Numbered from the stretch's first letter, positions 7,402 through 16,025 are shown. The stretch: DNA of 64,000 nucleotides from CBDEGK01 sp965237855 (GCA_965237855.1 CBDEGK010000008.1:930001-994000), one strand, 5' to 3'. The notes: generated by a model from the letters alone, not told the origin. Translations and numbers: made by a program.

Positions 7402-8760
7402 ATGACAGGCAAGCGGGCCGTGTTCACCCGCGGCTCTACTCTCACCCACGTTATAAAGATGACCGCAGCCAGCACCGTTGGCCTGGTGGTTATGTTTACC
7501 GTGGACCTGGTGGACATGTTTTTTCTGAGCCTGCTGGGCGAGCAAGAGTTGGTGGCCGCTGTGGGATTTGGTGGCGCACTGTTATTTTTCCTCACCGCTG
7601 TCAGTATCGGTTTGCAGATTGGCATGGGCGCCCTGGTGTCCCGGGCAGAAGGCGCACACCAACGCGAGCTGGCGGGGCGCTACTGCACGAACATTCTTGT
7701 TTTCAGTGGCCTGGTGGCGGCGGTTATCAGTGCTATGGCCTGGTTTAACCTGGAACCGCTGCTGCGTTTTCTCGGCGCCGAGGGCAAAACCCTGGATTAC
7801 GCGTTGCAGTACAGCAGCATCATTATTCCCAATACGCCGATCCTGGCTATGGGCATGTGTGCTGCCAATGCCACCCGCGCGATGGGCGATGCGCGCCGCT
7901 CCATGTATGCCACCCTCGGTGGTAGCCTGGTCAACGCGATCCTGGATCCCATTCTCATATTTGGCCTGGACTGGGGTATCGAAGGTGCCGCGGCCGCCTC
8001 GGCGATTTCGCGCTACGTGGTGCTGATCATAGCCTTCCACGCCATTTTTCGCGTCCACCGCTTACCCCAACGCTCCAGTTTTGCCATGCTGCGAAAGGAC
8101 TTGCCCAGTATTATGGCCGTCGCAGGCCCCGCCGTGCTGACCAACCTGGCCACCCCCATCGGCGGCGGTTACGTGTTGAAAATGATGGCCCAATACGGTG
8201 ATAGCGCTGTGGCCGGTGCGGCCATCATGGGGCGGGTAACACCTGTGGCTTTCGCCGCCGTATTCGCCCTGTCGGGTGCGATTGGTCCGGTCATCGGCCA
8301 GAACGCCGGTGCGGGCCTTTACCATCGTGTCCGTAAAACCTTGCTGGACGCCATACTCTGCAATGTGATTTATGTTTTTGCTGTCTGGCTGTTGCTGTGG
8401 TTATTGCTGGATTCCATAGTCGCGGCTTTCTCCGTCTCTGGGGAGGCCGAGGCGCTGATCCGCTTCTACGTTACCTGGCTGGTGGGGGCCTTCAGTTTTA
8501 GTGGCATGCTGTTTATCGCCAATGCCAGCTTCAACAATTTGCACCGGGCCCATCTGGCAACAATATTTAACTTTGGCCGCGCATTGCTGGGCACTATCCC
8601 CTGTGTTTACCTGGGTTCAAAGTGGTATGGCGCGCCCGGTGTTATGGCCGGAGAGGCAGCGGGGGCGGTGCTGTTTGGCATGCTGGCCTTTGTCGCCGTG
8701 CTCTGGCAGGTACGCCAGCTGGAGGATAAGTCGCTAGACCCACGCCCGCCGAGTTCATAA
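7402..8760 (+). CDS. MATE family multidrug/toxin efflux transporter
   Basis: Inner-membrane antiporter with two MatE repeats and about 12 transmembrane helices in 452 residues, the normal family size. The N-terminal helix VGLVVMFTVDLVDMFFLSLLG and the loop GMGALVSRAEGAHQRE match the NorM/DinF-like architecture. It is likely driven by Na+ or H+ and exports cationic drugs or metabolites; the substrate cannot be predicted. It is transcribed divergently from the desaturase, with 74 bases between the two start codons. The first ATG (7402) is used; no clear Shine-Dalgarno sequence precedes it, so a slightly later start is possible. Confidence 0.92.
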   Translation: MTGKRAVFTRGSTLTHVIKMTAASTVGLVVMFTVDLVDMFFLSLLGEQELVAAVGFGGALLFFLTAVSIGLQIGMGALVSRAEGAHQRELAGRYCTNILVFSGLVAAVISAMAWFNLEPLLRFLGAEGKTLDYALQYSSIIIPNTPILAMGMCAANATRAMGDARRSMYATLGGSLVNAILDPILIFGLDWGIEGAAAASAISRYVVLIIAFHAIFRVHRLPQRSSFAMLRKDLPSIMAVAGPAVLTNLATPIGGGYVLKMMAQYGDSAVAGAAIMGRVTPVAFAAVFALSGAIGPVIGQNAGAGLYHRVRKTLLDAILCNVIYVFAVWLLLWLLLDSIVAAFSVSGEAEALIRFYVTWLVGAFSFSGMLFIANASFNNLHRAHLATIFNFGRALLGTIPCVYLGSKWYGAPGVMAGEAAGAVLFGMLAFVAVLWQVRQLEDKSLDPRPPSS

Positions 8761-8769
8761 ACTGCAGCT

Positions 8770-9102
8770 ATGGGCGAAGAAATTATTATACAGACCAGTG
8801 ACGAGGGTTGGCTCAAGCAAGTTGCTGACGCCTACCGGCATCGTCACAGCGTGGTTATTGTCGATGACGCTGGCGTCGGTATCGATCCACAGAACCAGAG
8901 CCTGCTGGCCATGGGGCGACAGGCCGGACTGGCTCGGCAGGAATGGGTCAGCGTGCTGATTTCCCTGGGCATGTCGGGGGCGGGCTTGTGGATGGTGGTG
9001 ACGGCGATCCTCAGTCCGGAACCTACCAGCAAACTCGGCTTGTTGGTCGTGGGGGGTTCCATCCTTATTTTTCCGGCGGTTTTTCCGCTATTCGTATATT
9101 GA
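8770..9102 (+). CDS. Small membrane protein of unknown function, probably frameshifted near its end
   Basis: I do not recognise a family. The 110-residue frame has a soluble N-terminal ~60 residues (QTSDEGWLKQVADAYRHRHS) and two hydrophobic helices (about 60-85 and 88-108), then stops abruptly. In the next frame the sequence continues convincingly as FSGGFSAIRILTDQRPPT and VEVTPRGIRLSWE to a TAA at 9164. Adding one T to the run of five at 9068-9072 would join the two and give about 131 residues with a cytoplasmic tail. The gene is ten bases after the MATE gene and its extended version would end just before the dehydrogenase start, so all three may be one transcription unit. Confidence 0.6.
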   Translation: MGEEIIIQTSDEGWLKQVADAYRHRHSVVIVDDAGVGIDPQNQSLLAMGRQAGLARQEWVSVLISLGMSGAGLWMVVTAILSPEPTSKLGLLVVGGSILIFPAVFPLFVY

Positions 9103-9166
9103 CGGATCAGCGGCCACCGACGGTGGAGGTGACTCCTCGCGGCATTCGTCTCAGTTGGGAGTAAGC

Positions 9167-10270
9167 ATGATAAGAATGAGTTTAATGTTGGCGATATTTG
9201 CCGGTTTGATTGCGCCGACCTGGGGCGGGGAGTTGCCGCCAGCGCTGCAGAGCTTGGGTTTGAAAGAGGCCGGGACCGCTTCACGGGATTTGCCGGGCTG
9301 GCAAATACCCGAGAAAGTAGTCATTCACAACCTGTTCGGGGGTGATGTGGTCACGCCGTTGCAGGCAGTAGCACCAGCTGTGACCTTGGTCTCAGTCAGT
9401 GACCCGCAGCAGCTGGTTAGCGAAGTTGTTGACGCAGATGTGCTCATTGGCATCTGCCAGCCGGGCATTCTTGGCGCGGCGCGTAACTTGAAATGGATGC
9501 AAAGCTATTTCGCCGGTGTTGAAGATTGCGTGGACCAGCCGCTGTTTGCAGACGGAAGCGTAGCCCTCAGTAACGGCCAGCGGTTGGGTTCAAGCGTGTT
9601 AGCGGAGCACTCTATTGCCCTGATGATGGCGCTGGTGCGGGGGCTGGATGGTTTTCAACGCGAGCAGGCCTCTGCCAACTGGAACATGATGGCGATGCCC
9701 CAGCTGTTTCAGTTCGGTGAGGTATCCGGTCGCACTATTCTGGTGGTGGGGCTGGGTGGCATCGGCACCCAGGTTGCACAGCGCGCTCACGGTCTGGGTA
9801 TGCGGGTTTTGGCGACCCGTGGCAGTCGCCGTGAAGGGCCGGACTACATTGAATATGTTGGCCTCGCCCACGAGGCCATCGAGCTGGCAGCAAAGGCCGA
9901 CGTGGTGGTCAATGCGGCGCCTTTGACCGACAGTACCCGGGGCATGTTCAACGCGGCCTTTTTCAAGGCCATGAAGCCGAGTGCCTACTTTATCAGTGTG
10001 GGCCGGGGCAAGAGCACGGTGACGGCTGACCTGGTGGCAGCTCTCAAATCTGGTGATATCGCCGGTGCCGGTCTCGATGTAACCGAGCCGGAGCCACTGC
10101 CCACGGATCACGAGCTGTGGACAATGCAGAGGGTGATTATCACGCCGCACGTGGCGGGAATGTCCGGAGAAGCAATGCAGCGGGTGATGGCGCTGGTGGT
10201 TGAAAACCTGCGCCGCTATGTGGCCGGGGAACCCCTGCTCAGCGTGGTGGATATTGAGAAAGGCTACTAA
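9167..10270 (+). CDS. D-2-hydroxyacid dehydrogenase with a predicted signal peptide
   Basis: NAD(P)-dependent dehydrogenase of the D-isomer-specific family, 367 residues from the ATG at 9167, which is preceded by GGGAG. The Rossmann motif is VVGLGGIGTQVAQRAHGLG; catalytic Arg, Glu and His occur in SVGRGK, DVTEPEPLP and ITPHVAG. The C-terminal catalytic half is thus intact. Unusually, the N-terminus MIRMSLMLAIFAGLIAPTWG looks like a cleavable Sec signal, which would place an NAD-dependent enzyme in the periplasm. Either the family has an exported member with retained cofactor, or the segment is a membrane anchor. The gene begins just after the small membrane protein and converges on the DUF5329-like gene with a four-base overlap. 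The substrate is unknown. Confidence 0.88.
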   Translation: MIRMSLMLAIFAGLIAPTWGGELPPALQSLGLKEAGTASRDLPGWQIPEKVVIHNLFGGDVVTPLQAVAPAVTLVSVSDPQQLVSEVVDADVLIGICQPGILGAARNLKWMQSYFAGVEDCVDQPLFADGSVALSNGQRLGSSVLAEHSIALMMALVRGLDGFQREQASANWNMMAMPQLFQFGEVSGRTILVVGLGGIGTQVAQRAHGLGMRVLATRGSRREGPDYIEYVGLAHEAIELAAKADVVVNAAPLTDSTRGMFNAAFFKAMKPSAYFISVGRGKSTVTADLVAALKSGDIAGAGLDVTEPEPLPTDHELWTMQRVIITPHVAGMSGEAMQRVMALVVENLRRYVAGEPLLSVVDIEKGY

Positions 10271-10629
10271 TCCCGTGCAGCCGTCAGTCGATATTGTTTC
10301 AGTGCACCGTACAACCAGTCCCGCGACCTAATTCTCTGGCCGTCGCAAATGGCATAGTAGTCGCGGCCAGTCCAACTGCTTTCGCTGGCCAGACGATCAA
10401 TAAAGTCTTCCGCAGATTTGACGTGGCGCTTGCCGTTGGACAGTTTCAGGCGCATATGATCCGCCGCGCCCTCTGAATCGTGAACCGTGCCATTGCGCTC
10501 AAAATCGCAACCGCTGGCGGACACGAACTCAATCAGCCGCTTAATTTCAGCGTCGACGTCGGCAGAGGTATGGTCCGCAGCTGCGGTTGCGCACAGGCAG
10601 AGTAGCAGGGCCGCCAGCAGATTTTTCAT
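10267..10629 (-). CDS. DUF5329-like secreted small protein
   Basis: A 120-residue protein with a Sec signal peptide (MKNLLAALLLCLCATAAADH). The mature part carries the pattern EIKRLIEFVSASGCDFERNG, then AADHMRLKL, SAEDFIDRLASESS and a final WLYGALKQY. I associate these with the DUF5329 family, whose function is unknown. It overlaps the upstream EEP hydrolase gene by four bases (ATGA), so the two are translationally coupled and both exported. No catalytic residue can be proposed. Confidence 0.75.
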   Translation of the reverse strand: MKNLLAALLLCLCATAAADHTSADVDAEIKRLIEFVSASGCDFERNGTVHDSEGAADHMRLKLSNGKRHVKSAEDFIDRLASESSWTGRDYYAICDGQRIRSRDWLYGALKQYRLTAARD

Positions 10630-11462
10630 GACTCCACCGCCAGGGTCGCAAACACCGGGTTGTGATCAGAGGAGGTGACCTGAGCCGTGCCCGCTTCCAC
10701 CACCCGTAGTCCCCTTACATAGATGTGATCGAGGGTGTTGCCGAAAACTTGAATGCGCTGATCGTCCGGGTACTCCAGCTCATGTAGACCGAGCCTGATC
10801 ATTATGGCTTGAAGTGCCGCCATGCGTGCATCACTCCAGGTATTGAAGTCACCTGAAAAAATGACCGGGCCCCGGTGCTGTCTGACCAGCTTGCTGGAAT
10901 CGTTGAGTTGCTGGGCCAGCGCAGTGCTGTTCAGCGAAAAATTGACCCCGTGCAGGTTTACCACCAGCAAATGATCAGGGTGGCCAGCAATGGGGTAGCG
11001 GCTGATGTTGGTGGCCTTCGGTGTACCCAACCAGGGTTCCTGGTGGGCCAGATTGCAGTGAGCCTCCGGAGCCACTCGACTTGCTGTCAACACGCCTGAA
11101 TGGTAATCCTCAGTGATATAACCGGGTGCAAATACCGCGTGGTACTCCCCCTCCAACTGGTCGCGTAGATCCGCTTCCAGGATGGCTTCCTGCAACAACA
11201 CCAGGTCGGCACCGGTGGCGAGGCGACGCAGATCCTCAACCCAGCCCGGTTGGCTGGACTTTTGAATGTTCCAGTTGAGTATACGAATGGCCTGCCCATT
11301 GAGAGCATCCGCTGGCGCTGGATGAGTGTCAGCTGACAGCGCCTCCAGGCAGTTTCGATTGTTGGCTTGGGGGTAATCTTCAGCAACACTCGCAATGGGA
11401 ATGGCAATGACGAGGAGGGCGGTGACAGCCACGAAAACGAAGGTCAGTCGAGTCTGGGGCAT
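10626..11462 (-). CDS. Exported endonuclease/exonuclease/phosphatase (EEP) family protein
   Basis: Metal-dependent phosphoesterase fold, 278 residues, beginning with a hydrophobic signal or anchor (LTFVFVAVTALLVIAIPIASVAE). The EEP landmarks are in order: IRILNWNIQK with the metal-binding Asn, ADLVLLQEA with the metal-binding Glu, VNLHGVNF, FSGDFNTWSD with the catalytic Asp/Asn, and the terminal TSSDHNPVF with the catalytic His. Substrates in this family range from DNA to sphingomyelin and inositol phosphates, so the specificity is open. Export argues for an extracellular or periplasmic phosphodiester. It is the first gene of a two-gene unit with the DUF5329-like gene. Confidence 0.88.
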   Translation of the reverse strand: MPQTRLTFVFVAVTALLVIAIPIASVAEDYPQANNRNCLEALSADTHPAPADALNGQAIRILNWNIQKSSQPGWVEDLRRLATGADLVLLQEAILEADLRDQLEGEYHAVFAPGYITEDYHSGVLTASRVAPEAHCNLAHQEPWLGTPKATNISRYPIAGHPDHLLVVNLHGVNFSLNSTALAQQLNDSSKLVRQHRGPVIFSGDFNTWSDARMAALQAIMIRLGLHELEYPDDQRIQVFGNTLDHIYVRGLRVVEAGTAQVTSSDHNPVFATLAVES

Positions 11463-11474
11463 CGCGCTAGGGTA

Positions 11475-12814
11475 TCACAGCTTTTCCAGGTAGGACTGGT
11501 ACTCCAGATCGGTGATGCGGGCGCGGAATTCGTCGTTTTCCTGGGCCTTACTGAGGGCATAGATGCGTTTCAGCTCGGGCCCCAGGTTACGCGTTACAAA
11601 TTCAGATTGTTCGAACAGGCGAATAGCCTCTGGAAAATACAGGGGCAGTGTCGAGCCGGCCTGTTCATAGCCATCGCCCTCGATGGGTGAACCTGGCTCC
11701 AACTCCTTGTCAATGCCATCCATGATGGCCCCCAATAGCGCGGCAAAAATCAGGTAGGGGTTGGTATCGGCGCCGGCCAGCCGGTGCTCAAGGCGCCTGG
11801 CGTTACTTTTACCGCCGGGTACCCGTATCGACACGGTGCGGTTTTCATAGCCCCAGCAAGGGGCAGTGGGTGCGTGAGAGCCCGGCTGGAAGCGACGGTA
11901 GGAATTGAAGTTGGGGCAAAAATTGCCATGGATTCGGCCATGTATTCCATGCAGCCGGCCACCGCCTGATGCAGGCGCTCGGTTCCCTCCGGGCCACCGT
12001 TATCGAAAATATTTTCTCCCTGTGCGTTGAGTACACTGCAGTGAACGTGCATGCCATTGCCAGCCTCATTTTCAAAGGGCTTGGCCATGAAACTGGCGAT
12101 CAGGCCGTGCTTGTGGGCGACCCCCTTGATGAGCCGCTTCATAGACTGGATTTGGTCGGCCGCCAGTACCGGGTTGTCGACATGCTGCATGTTAATTTCA
12201 TACTGTGACGGAGCCGATTCCTTGACGATGCCGTCGAAGGGTAGTTCAAGAATTTCAGAGCTGCGGCGGATGTCTTCCAGCATCTCCGCGTGCACGGCGA
12301 GCACATCGACGCCGTAGAGGTTGCCGCCGATGGGGGCATCCCCTGCCGGTATGGGGCAAGTATGGCGGATTCCCTCGCTGCTGTAGGACACCAGGCTGAA
12401 TTCGAGTTCAGCGGCTACCACCGGGCGCCAACCAATATTACTGAAACGCTCCAGTACTTTCTTGAGGACGTGGCGTGGATCGCCCTGGTAAGGCGTGTCA
12501 TCGAGATTGTACATGGACAACATGACCTGGCCCTGGGCCGCTCCCGCCCAGGGAGTGGGGTGCAGCGAGCCCTCAATCGGGCGACAGACGCCATCGCGAT
12601 CGCCGGACTCGAATACCAGTTCTTCCACGTCACGTCCCCATATATCGAGACACATGGCTGTCACCGGTAACTTGAAATCGCCTTGGAACATCTTGGCAAG
12701 CTTGTGTCGGGGTACCCACTTTCCCCGCATGATGCCGTTAATATCCGGCAACAGGGCTTCAATCGTGGTTATTTCCGGGTGAGCTCGCAGAAACCAGTCG
12801 GCTTCAACTGACAT
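11475..12814 (-). pseudogene. Glutamine synthetase-like (PuuA type), single frameshift
   Basis: A type I glutamine synthetase homologue, probably gamma-glutamylpolyamine synthetase or a relative. The N-terminal two thirds read in one frame: LLPDINGIMRGKWVPRHK, ELEFSLVSY, MQHVDNPVLAADQ and HVHCSVL. The conserved C-terminal part, containing NFNSYRRFQPGSHAPTAPCW, YENRTVSIRVPGG and AGADTNPYLIFAALL, is in another frame. Restoring one base in the run of four G at 11913-11916 joins the two into about 446 residues, the normal length. All other conserved motifs are intact, so either a very recent mutation or a base-call error is likely. Neighbouring LuxR, GntR and aminotransferase genes suggest a polyamine or amine catabolic locus in which this enzyme would glutamylate the amine. 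Confidence 0.88.
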
Positions 12815-12889
12815 AGAATACCCGCACTTTAATCCCTGTAATGTTGCAGTCTGTTCCTTGTGTGGAGGGCCGGCAATGACCCACTTGGG

Positions 12890-13756
12890 TCAGAACAGAC
12901 CCTTGTGCGGTTTCGGCGGTGACATATACACGCTGAGAGGGTCGCCGGTGCCCGCTTCGCTGAGATAGGAGAGCGAGGTAATGAACAGTGAAAACAGATC
13001 AGTCTGGGAGCCGACATCCAGTTTGCGATAGATGCTTTTGCGGTGCCGGCGCAATGTTTCCACAGCGATGTTCAGCTTGTCGGCGGAAGAAGCAGTACCG
13101 TAGCCTCGCAACATCAATTCCAACACGCTTTTTTCCCGCGGCGACAGCACGGAAGAGCCAAAGGCCTTGAAGGCGTGGCTGATAACGCCATCGATATCCG
13201 GCCCCATGAAGTAGCGGGTGCTGAAATCCGCCATGCGTGAGTGACTGCAAATCAGTTCAGCGACCGCGGGGGCGAGGGAGTGCAGCATCTCCCGGGATTT
13301 ATTGTCGAAGCGACCGCGGCGGGGCAGGCGCATCAGGCTGATATTGATGACACTGCCGCTTTCCAACTGCGCCAGGTACATGACCTCATCCACGGTGTGG
13401 GTATCTTTGTAATACTCGCTGTAGTAGCTGCTGTCTTCCAGCTCGCCTTCGATCAGATCTAAAAGCCGGTAGAAGCGCCCCCGGGGCCGTGACAGGGATA
13501 TGGCGTAGAACGGATCTTCACGGTAGGGGCCCTCCAGGTACTCGTCGATTTGAGACGCCTGGGCTTTGGCCGGAATTTCATGGTAAATGCACTGTGGGGG
13601 CAGTTCAGTGTGATAGAGCCAAACCTGGGGGTAATCTACTGGTACCCGGTTGTTGATCGCCGCCACCAGTTTGGAGAAAAAGCGGTCGCTGCCGACCGCG
13701 GCAATAGCACTGGCGAGGTCCTGGTTCCATTTAGCAAGGGTACTGGGAGCGGGCAT
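12890..13756 (-). CDS. LuxR family transcriptional regulator
   Basis: 288 residues from the ATG at 13756. The C-terminal 60 residues form a LuxR helix-turn-helix (LSPREKSVLELMLRGYGTAS, KLNIAVETLRRHRKSIYRKL), which typically binds promoter DNA as an activator. The N-terminal 200 residues have no clear receiver or acyl-homoserine-lactone domain; the pattern is that of an uncharacterised sensory domain. A GTG/TTG-initiated extension to 13813 is possible but adds a hydrophilic stretch without support; Shine-Dalgarno support is weak at either site. It lies 75 bases upstream of the glutamine synthetase-like gene in the same direction and is divergent from the GntR gene, so it may activate the amine catabolic genes. 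Confidence 0.87.
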   Translation of the reverse strand: MPAPSTLAKWNQDLASAIAAVGSDRFFSKLVAAINNRVPVDYPQVWLYHTELPPQCIYHEIPAKAQASQIDEYLEGPYREDPFYAISLSRPRGRFYRLLDLIEGELEDSSYYSEYYKDTHTVDEVMYLAQLESGSVINISLMRLPRRGRFDNKSREMLHSLAPAVAELICSHSRMADFSTRYFMGPDIDGVISHAFKAFGSSVLSPREKSVLELMLRGYGTASSADKLNIAVETLRRHRKSIYRKLDVGSQTDLFSLFITSLSYLSEAGTGDPLSVYMSPPKPHKGLF

Positions 13757-13850
13757 CAGAGAAACATGGGCCTGGTAACTCGAGTATTTATCATGTGGCT
13801 GTGTGTGGCACAATCATGGCTGAGCCGCCGAGGCATTGTCAACGAAGGTC

Positions 13851-14522
13851 ATGGATAAAAACGAACCCCGCACTCAACAGGAGCGCGTCTACAATCAACT
13901 ACGAGAGGCCATTCTGTCGGGACAGTTTGTGCCCGGTCGAGCGGTGACGCTGCGCGGTATTGCGCAGATGCTCGACGTCAGTCCCATGCCGGTGCGCGAG
14001 GCGCTGCGCAGGCTCACCTCGGAACGGGCACTGGAGCTGCTTGAAAATCGCCGCGTCGCGGTACCGCTGATGACACATGTCAAATTGCAGGAGATCTGTG
14101 ATGCCAGGGTAGCGCTGGAGTGTGCTGCGGCCCGGCGCGCCGTTCCTGCTATTGATGAAGCCGCTGTAACACGGTTGCGCAAGCTGGATGAAAAGGTTAA
14201 TGCTGCCATTGCCAGGCGCGATGTCCCCACCTATATCACCGGCAATTACCGCTTTCACGCCATCCTCTACAGCTATGGCAACAGCGAGGTGACCCTGCCG
14301 CTGATTGAGAGCCTGTGGTTGCAGACGGCACCCTTTATGCGGTTGGTGTTGGAACAGCGCGGCCTGACAGAATTGCCGGACCGCCATCGGGATGCCCTGG
14401 CAGCACTGGCGCAGAGTGATGCCGAGCGGCTTTGCGATGCCATTGAACTGGACATCAGGGAGGGTCCCGGTGCCATCGGCCAGCTTGAGCTGGACCAGGT
14501 GTATATCGAGGCCCAGCAGTAA
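13851..14522 (+). CDS. GntR family regulator, FCD subfamily
   Basis: One-component regulator of 223 residues. The N-terminal winged helix has the GntR pattern YNQLREAILSGQFVPGRAVT, LRGIAQMLDVSPMPVREALR. The C-terminal all-helical FCD domain carries metal/ligand histidines in YRFHAILYSYG and DRHRDALAAL. The ATG at 13851 is preceded by GAAGG at proper spacing; the in-frame TTG at 13836 is less likely. Its stop lies 84 bases before the aminotransferase start, and between them are two identical palindromes suited to a GntR dimer. It probably represses the aminotransferase until an amine or amino acid ligand is present (inference). Confidence 0.92.
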   Translation: MDKNEPRTQQERVYNQLREAILSGQFVPGRAVTLRGIAQMLDVSPMPVREALRRLTSERALELLENRRVAVPLMTHVKLQEICDARVALECAAARRAVPAIDEAAVTRLRKLDEKVNAAIARRDVPTYITGNYRFHAILYSYGNSEVTLPLIESLWLQTAPFMRLVLEQRGLTELPDRHRDALAALAQSDAERLCDAIELDIREGPGAIGQLELDQVYIEAQQ

Positions 14523-14531
14523 CCCGCTATC

Positions 14532-14560
14532 TTGCAACGTGCGGGCAGTCAGGCTTTAAA
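14532..14560 (+). promoter_or_regulatory. Putative promoter of the aminotransferase gene
   Basis: TTGCAA at 14532-14537 and TTTAAA at 14555-14560 are separated by 17 bases, an acceptable sigma-70 arrangement. The first palindrome of the twin operator begins at the last base of the -10 box, so a bound repressor would cover the transcription start. Confidence 0.45.
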
Positions 14561-14594
14561 ATGTGATCACATTTTGATAGAATGTGATCACATT
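14560..14594. promoter_or_regulatory. Twin palindromic operators before the aminotransferase gene
   Basis: The perfect 14-base palindrome AATGTGATCACATT occurs at 14560-14573 and again at 14581-14594. The centres are 21 bases apart, exactly two helical turns, so two dimers would bind on the same DNA face. The second copy ends 12 bases before the ATG at 14607, next to the ribosome binding site GGGAGA. A GntR-family protein encoded immediately upstream is the natural ligand. CRP is less likely because its half sites TGTGA/TCACA need a six-base spacer that is missing here. Confidence 0.8.
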
Positions 14595-14606
14595 GGGAGA
14601 AAAGCT

Positions 14607-15977
14607 ATGAATACCATGTCAACAAATCGCGACAGCAAACAATGGCAGGCGCTGGATGCATCGCATTACTTGCACCCCTTTACCGACTTCAAGGAACTGG
14701 GAGAGCAGGGCGCGCGCATTATCACCCGTGCCGATGGTGCCTATATCTATGATAGTGAAGACAACAAAATCCTCGACGGTATGTCCGGGCTCTGGTGTTG
14801 CAGTCTGGGCTACGGTCAGGACCGAATCACCGAGGCCGTAGCGGCGCAGTTGCGAGAACTGCCCTACTACAACAGTTTTTTTCAGTGCGCGCACCCGCCA
14901 GTTATTGAGCTGGCATCGCGATTGGCGGACGTCGCCCCCGCGCACATGAACAATGTGTTTTTCACCGGCTCCGGCTCGGAAGCCAATGATACCTGCCTGC
15001 GTTTATTGCGCCGCTACTGGGATCTGTGCGGAAAACCAGACAAGCGCTATGTGATTGGTCGCAAGAACGGCTACCACGGTAGCACCATAGCCGGAGCCAG
15101 CCTCGGTGGCATGGGCTTCATGCACAAGCAGTTTGAAACGCTGTCTTACGTCGATCATGTGGATCAGCCCTATTGGTATGCTGAGGGTGGTGACAGTGAT
15201 CCGGAAGAGTTCGGTGTAAAGGTGGCGCGCACCCTGGAGCAGAAAATACAGGATCTCGGCGCCGACAAGGTCGCCGCATTTATTGCCGAGCCGATTCAGG
15301 GCGCCGGCGGCGTAATAATACCCCCGGACAGCTACTGGCCGGAGATTGTGCGTATCTGTCAGGAGTACGATGTGCTGCTGATTTGCGACGAGGTGATCTG
15401 CGGATTTGGTCGAACCGGCGAATGGTTTGGTTCCGATTATTTCAATGTACAGGCAGACATGATGCCCTTTGCCAAAGCGGTGACCAACGGCTACCAACCC
15501 CTGGGTGGCGTGCTGGTGGCCGACCGCATGTCAGAAGTACTGAAAGCAGACGGTGGTGAGTTCGCCCACGGTTATACCTATTCGGGGCATCCCGCCGCCT
15601 GTGCCGCTGGCCTGGCAACCCTGGATATTATGCAGGAGCAAAATATTGTCAGTCGGGTCAAGGATGAGACCTCGCCCTACCTGCAGCAGCGCTGGTCCGA
15701 GTTGGCAGAACACCCGCTTGTCGGACAAACTCGTGGCGTTGGTTTTCTCGGCGCCATGGAATTGGTGAAGGATAAGAGCAGCCGTACGCGCTTTGATGAC
15801 GATGGTTCTGCCGGTTCCGCCTGTCGCATGGCCGCCATAGAAGGCGGCCTGGTTATGCGCGCTGTGGGTGACACCATGATTATCGCGCCGCCGCTGACCA
15901 TTGATCGCGAGCAGATTGATGAGCTGATTGATAAGGCGTCGATGGCCCTGGACAAGGCCACCAAAGCCCTTAGCTGA
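14607..15977 (+). CDS. Class III (omega) aminotransferase, PLP-dependent
   Basis: 456-residue fold-type I aminotransferase of the polyamine/beta-alanine:pyruvate group. Features include HPFTDFKELGEQGARII at the N-terminus, GSEANDTCLRL for phosphate binding, the aromatic stacking loop KNGYHGSTIAGASLGG, EPIQGAGGVIIPP, DEVICGFGRTG containing the PLP Asp, and the Schiff-base lysine in MPFAKAVTNGYQPLGG. The HPF(T/S)D start is typical of putrescine/cadaverine- or beta-alanine-pyruvate aminotransferases. The ATG at 14607 has GGGAGA upstream; the longer in-frame start at 14532 would translate through the operators. With the glutamine synthetase-like gene across the regulator pair, it fits amine or polyamine catabolism. 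Confidence 0.93.
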   Translation: MNTMSTNRDSKQWQALDASHYLHPFTDFKELGEQGARIITRADGAYIYDSEDNKILDGMSGLWCCSLGYGQDRITEAVAAQLRELPYYNSFFQCAHPPVIELASRLADVAPAHMNNVFFTGSGSEANDTCLRLLRRYWDLCGKPDKRYVIGRKNGYHGSTIAGASLGGMGFMHKQFETLSYVDHVDQPYWYAEGGDSDPEEFGVKVARTLEQKIQDLGADKVAAFIAEPIQGAGGVIIPPDSYWPEIVRICQEYDVLLICDEVICGFGRTGEWFGSDYFNVQADMMPFAKAVTNGYQPLGGVLVADRMSEVLKADGGEFAHGYTYSGHPAACAAGLATLDIMQEQNIVSRVKDETSPYLQQRWSELAEHPLVGQTRGVGFLGAMELVKDKSSRTRFDDDGSAGSACRMAAIEGGLVMRAVGDTMIIAPPLTIDREQIDELIDKASMALDKATKALS

Positions 15978-16025
15978 AGAAGAGCCCTCAGCTGAAGAAG
16001 AGCTCTCAGCTGAAGAAGAGCCGCT
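15972..16025. repeat. Three 18-bp direct repeats across convergent gene ends
   Basis: The unit AGCTGAAGAAGAGCCCTC begins at 15972, 15990 and 16008 with an exact 18-base period (one C/T difference in the second copy, and the third copy diverges at its end). The first copy contains the TGA of the aminotransferase and the third contains the last codons of the opposite-strand HupE-like gene. Slippage here would alter the C-terminus of the latter by six-residue steps. Confidence 0.8.

Noticed and set aside
14560..14594. Twin TGTGATCACA sites as CRP binding sites
   Set aside because: CRP half sites need a six-base spacer between TGTGA and TCACA; here they are fused.
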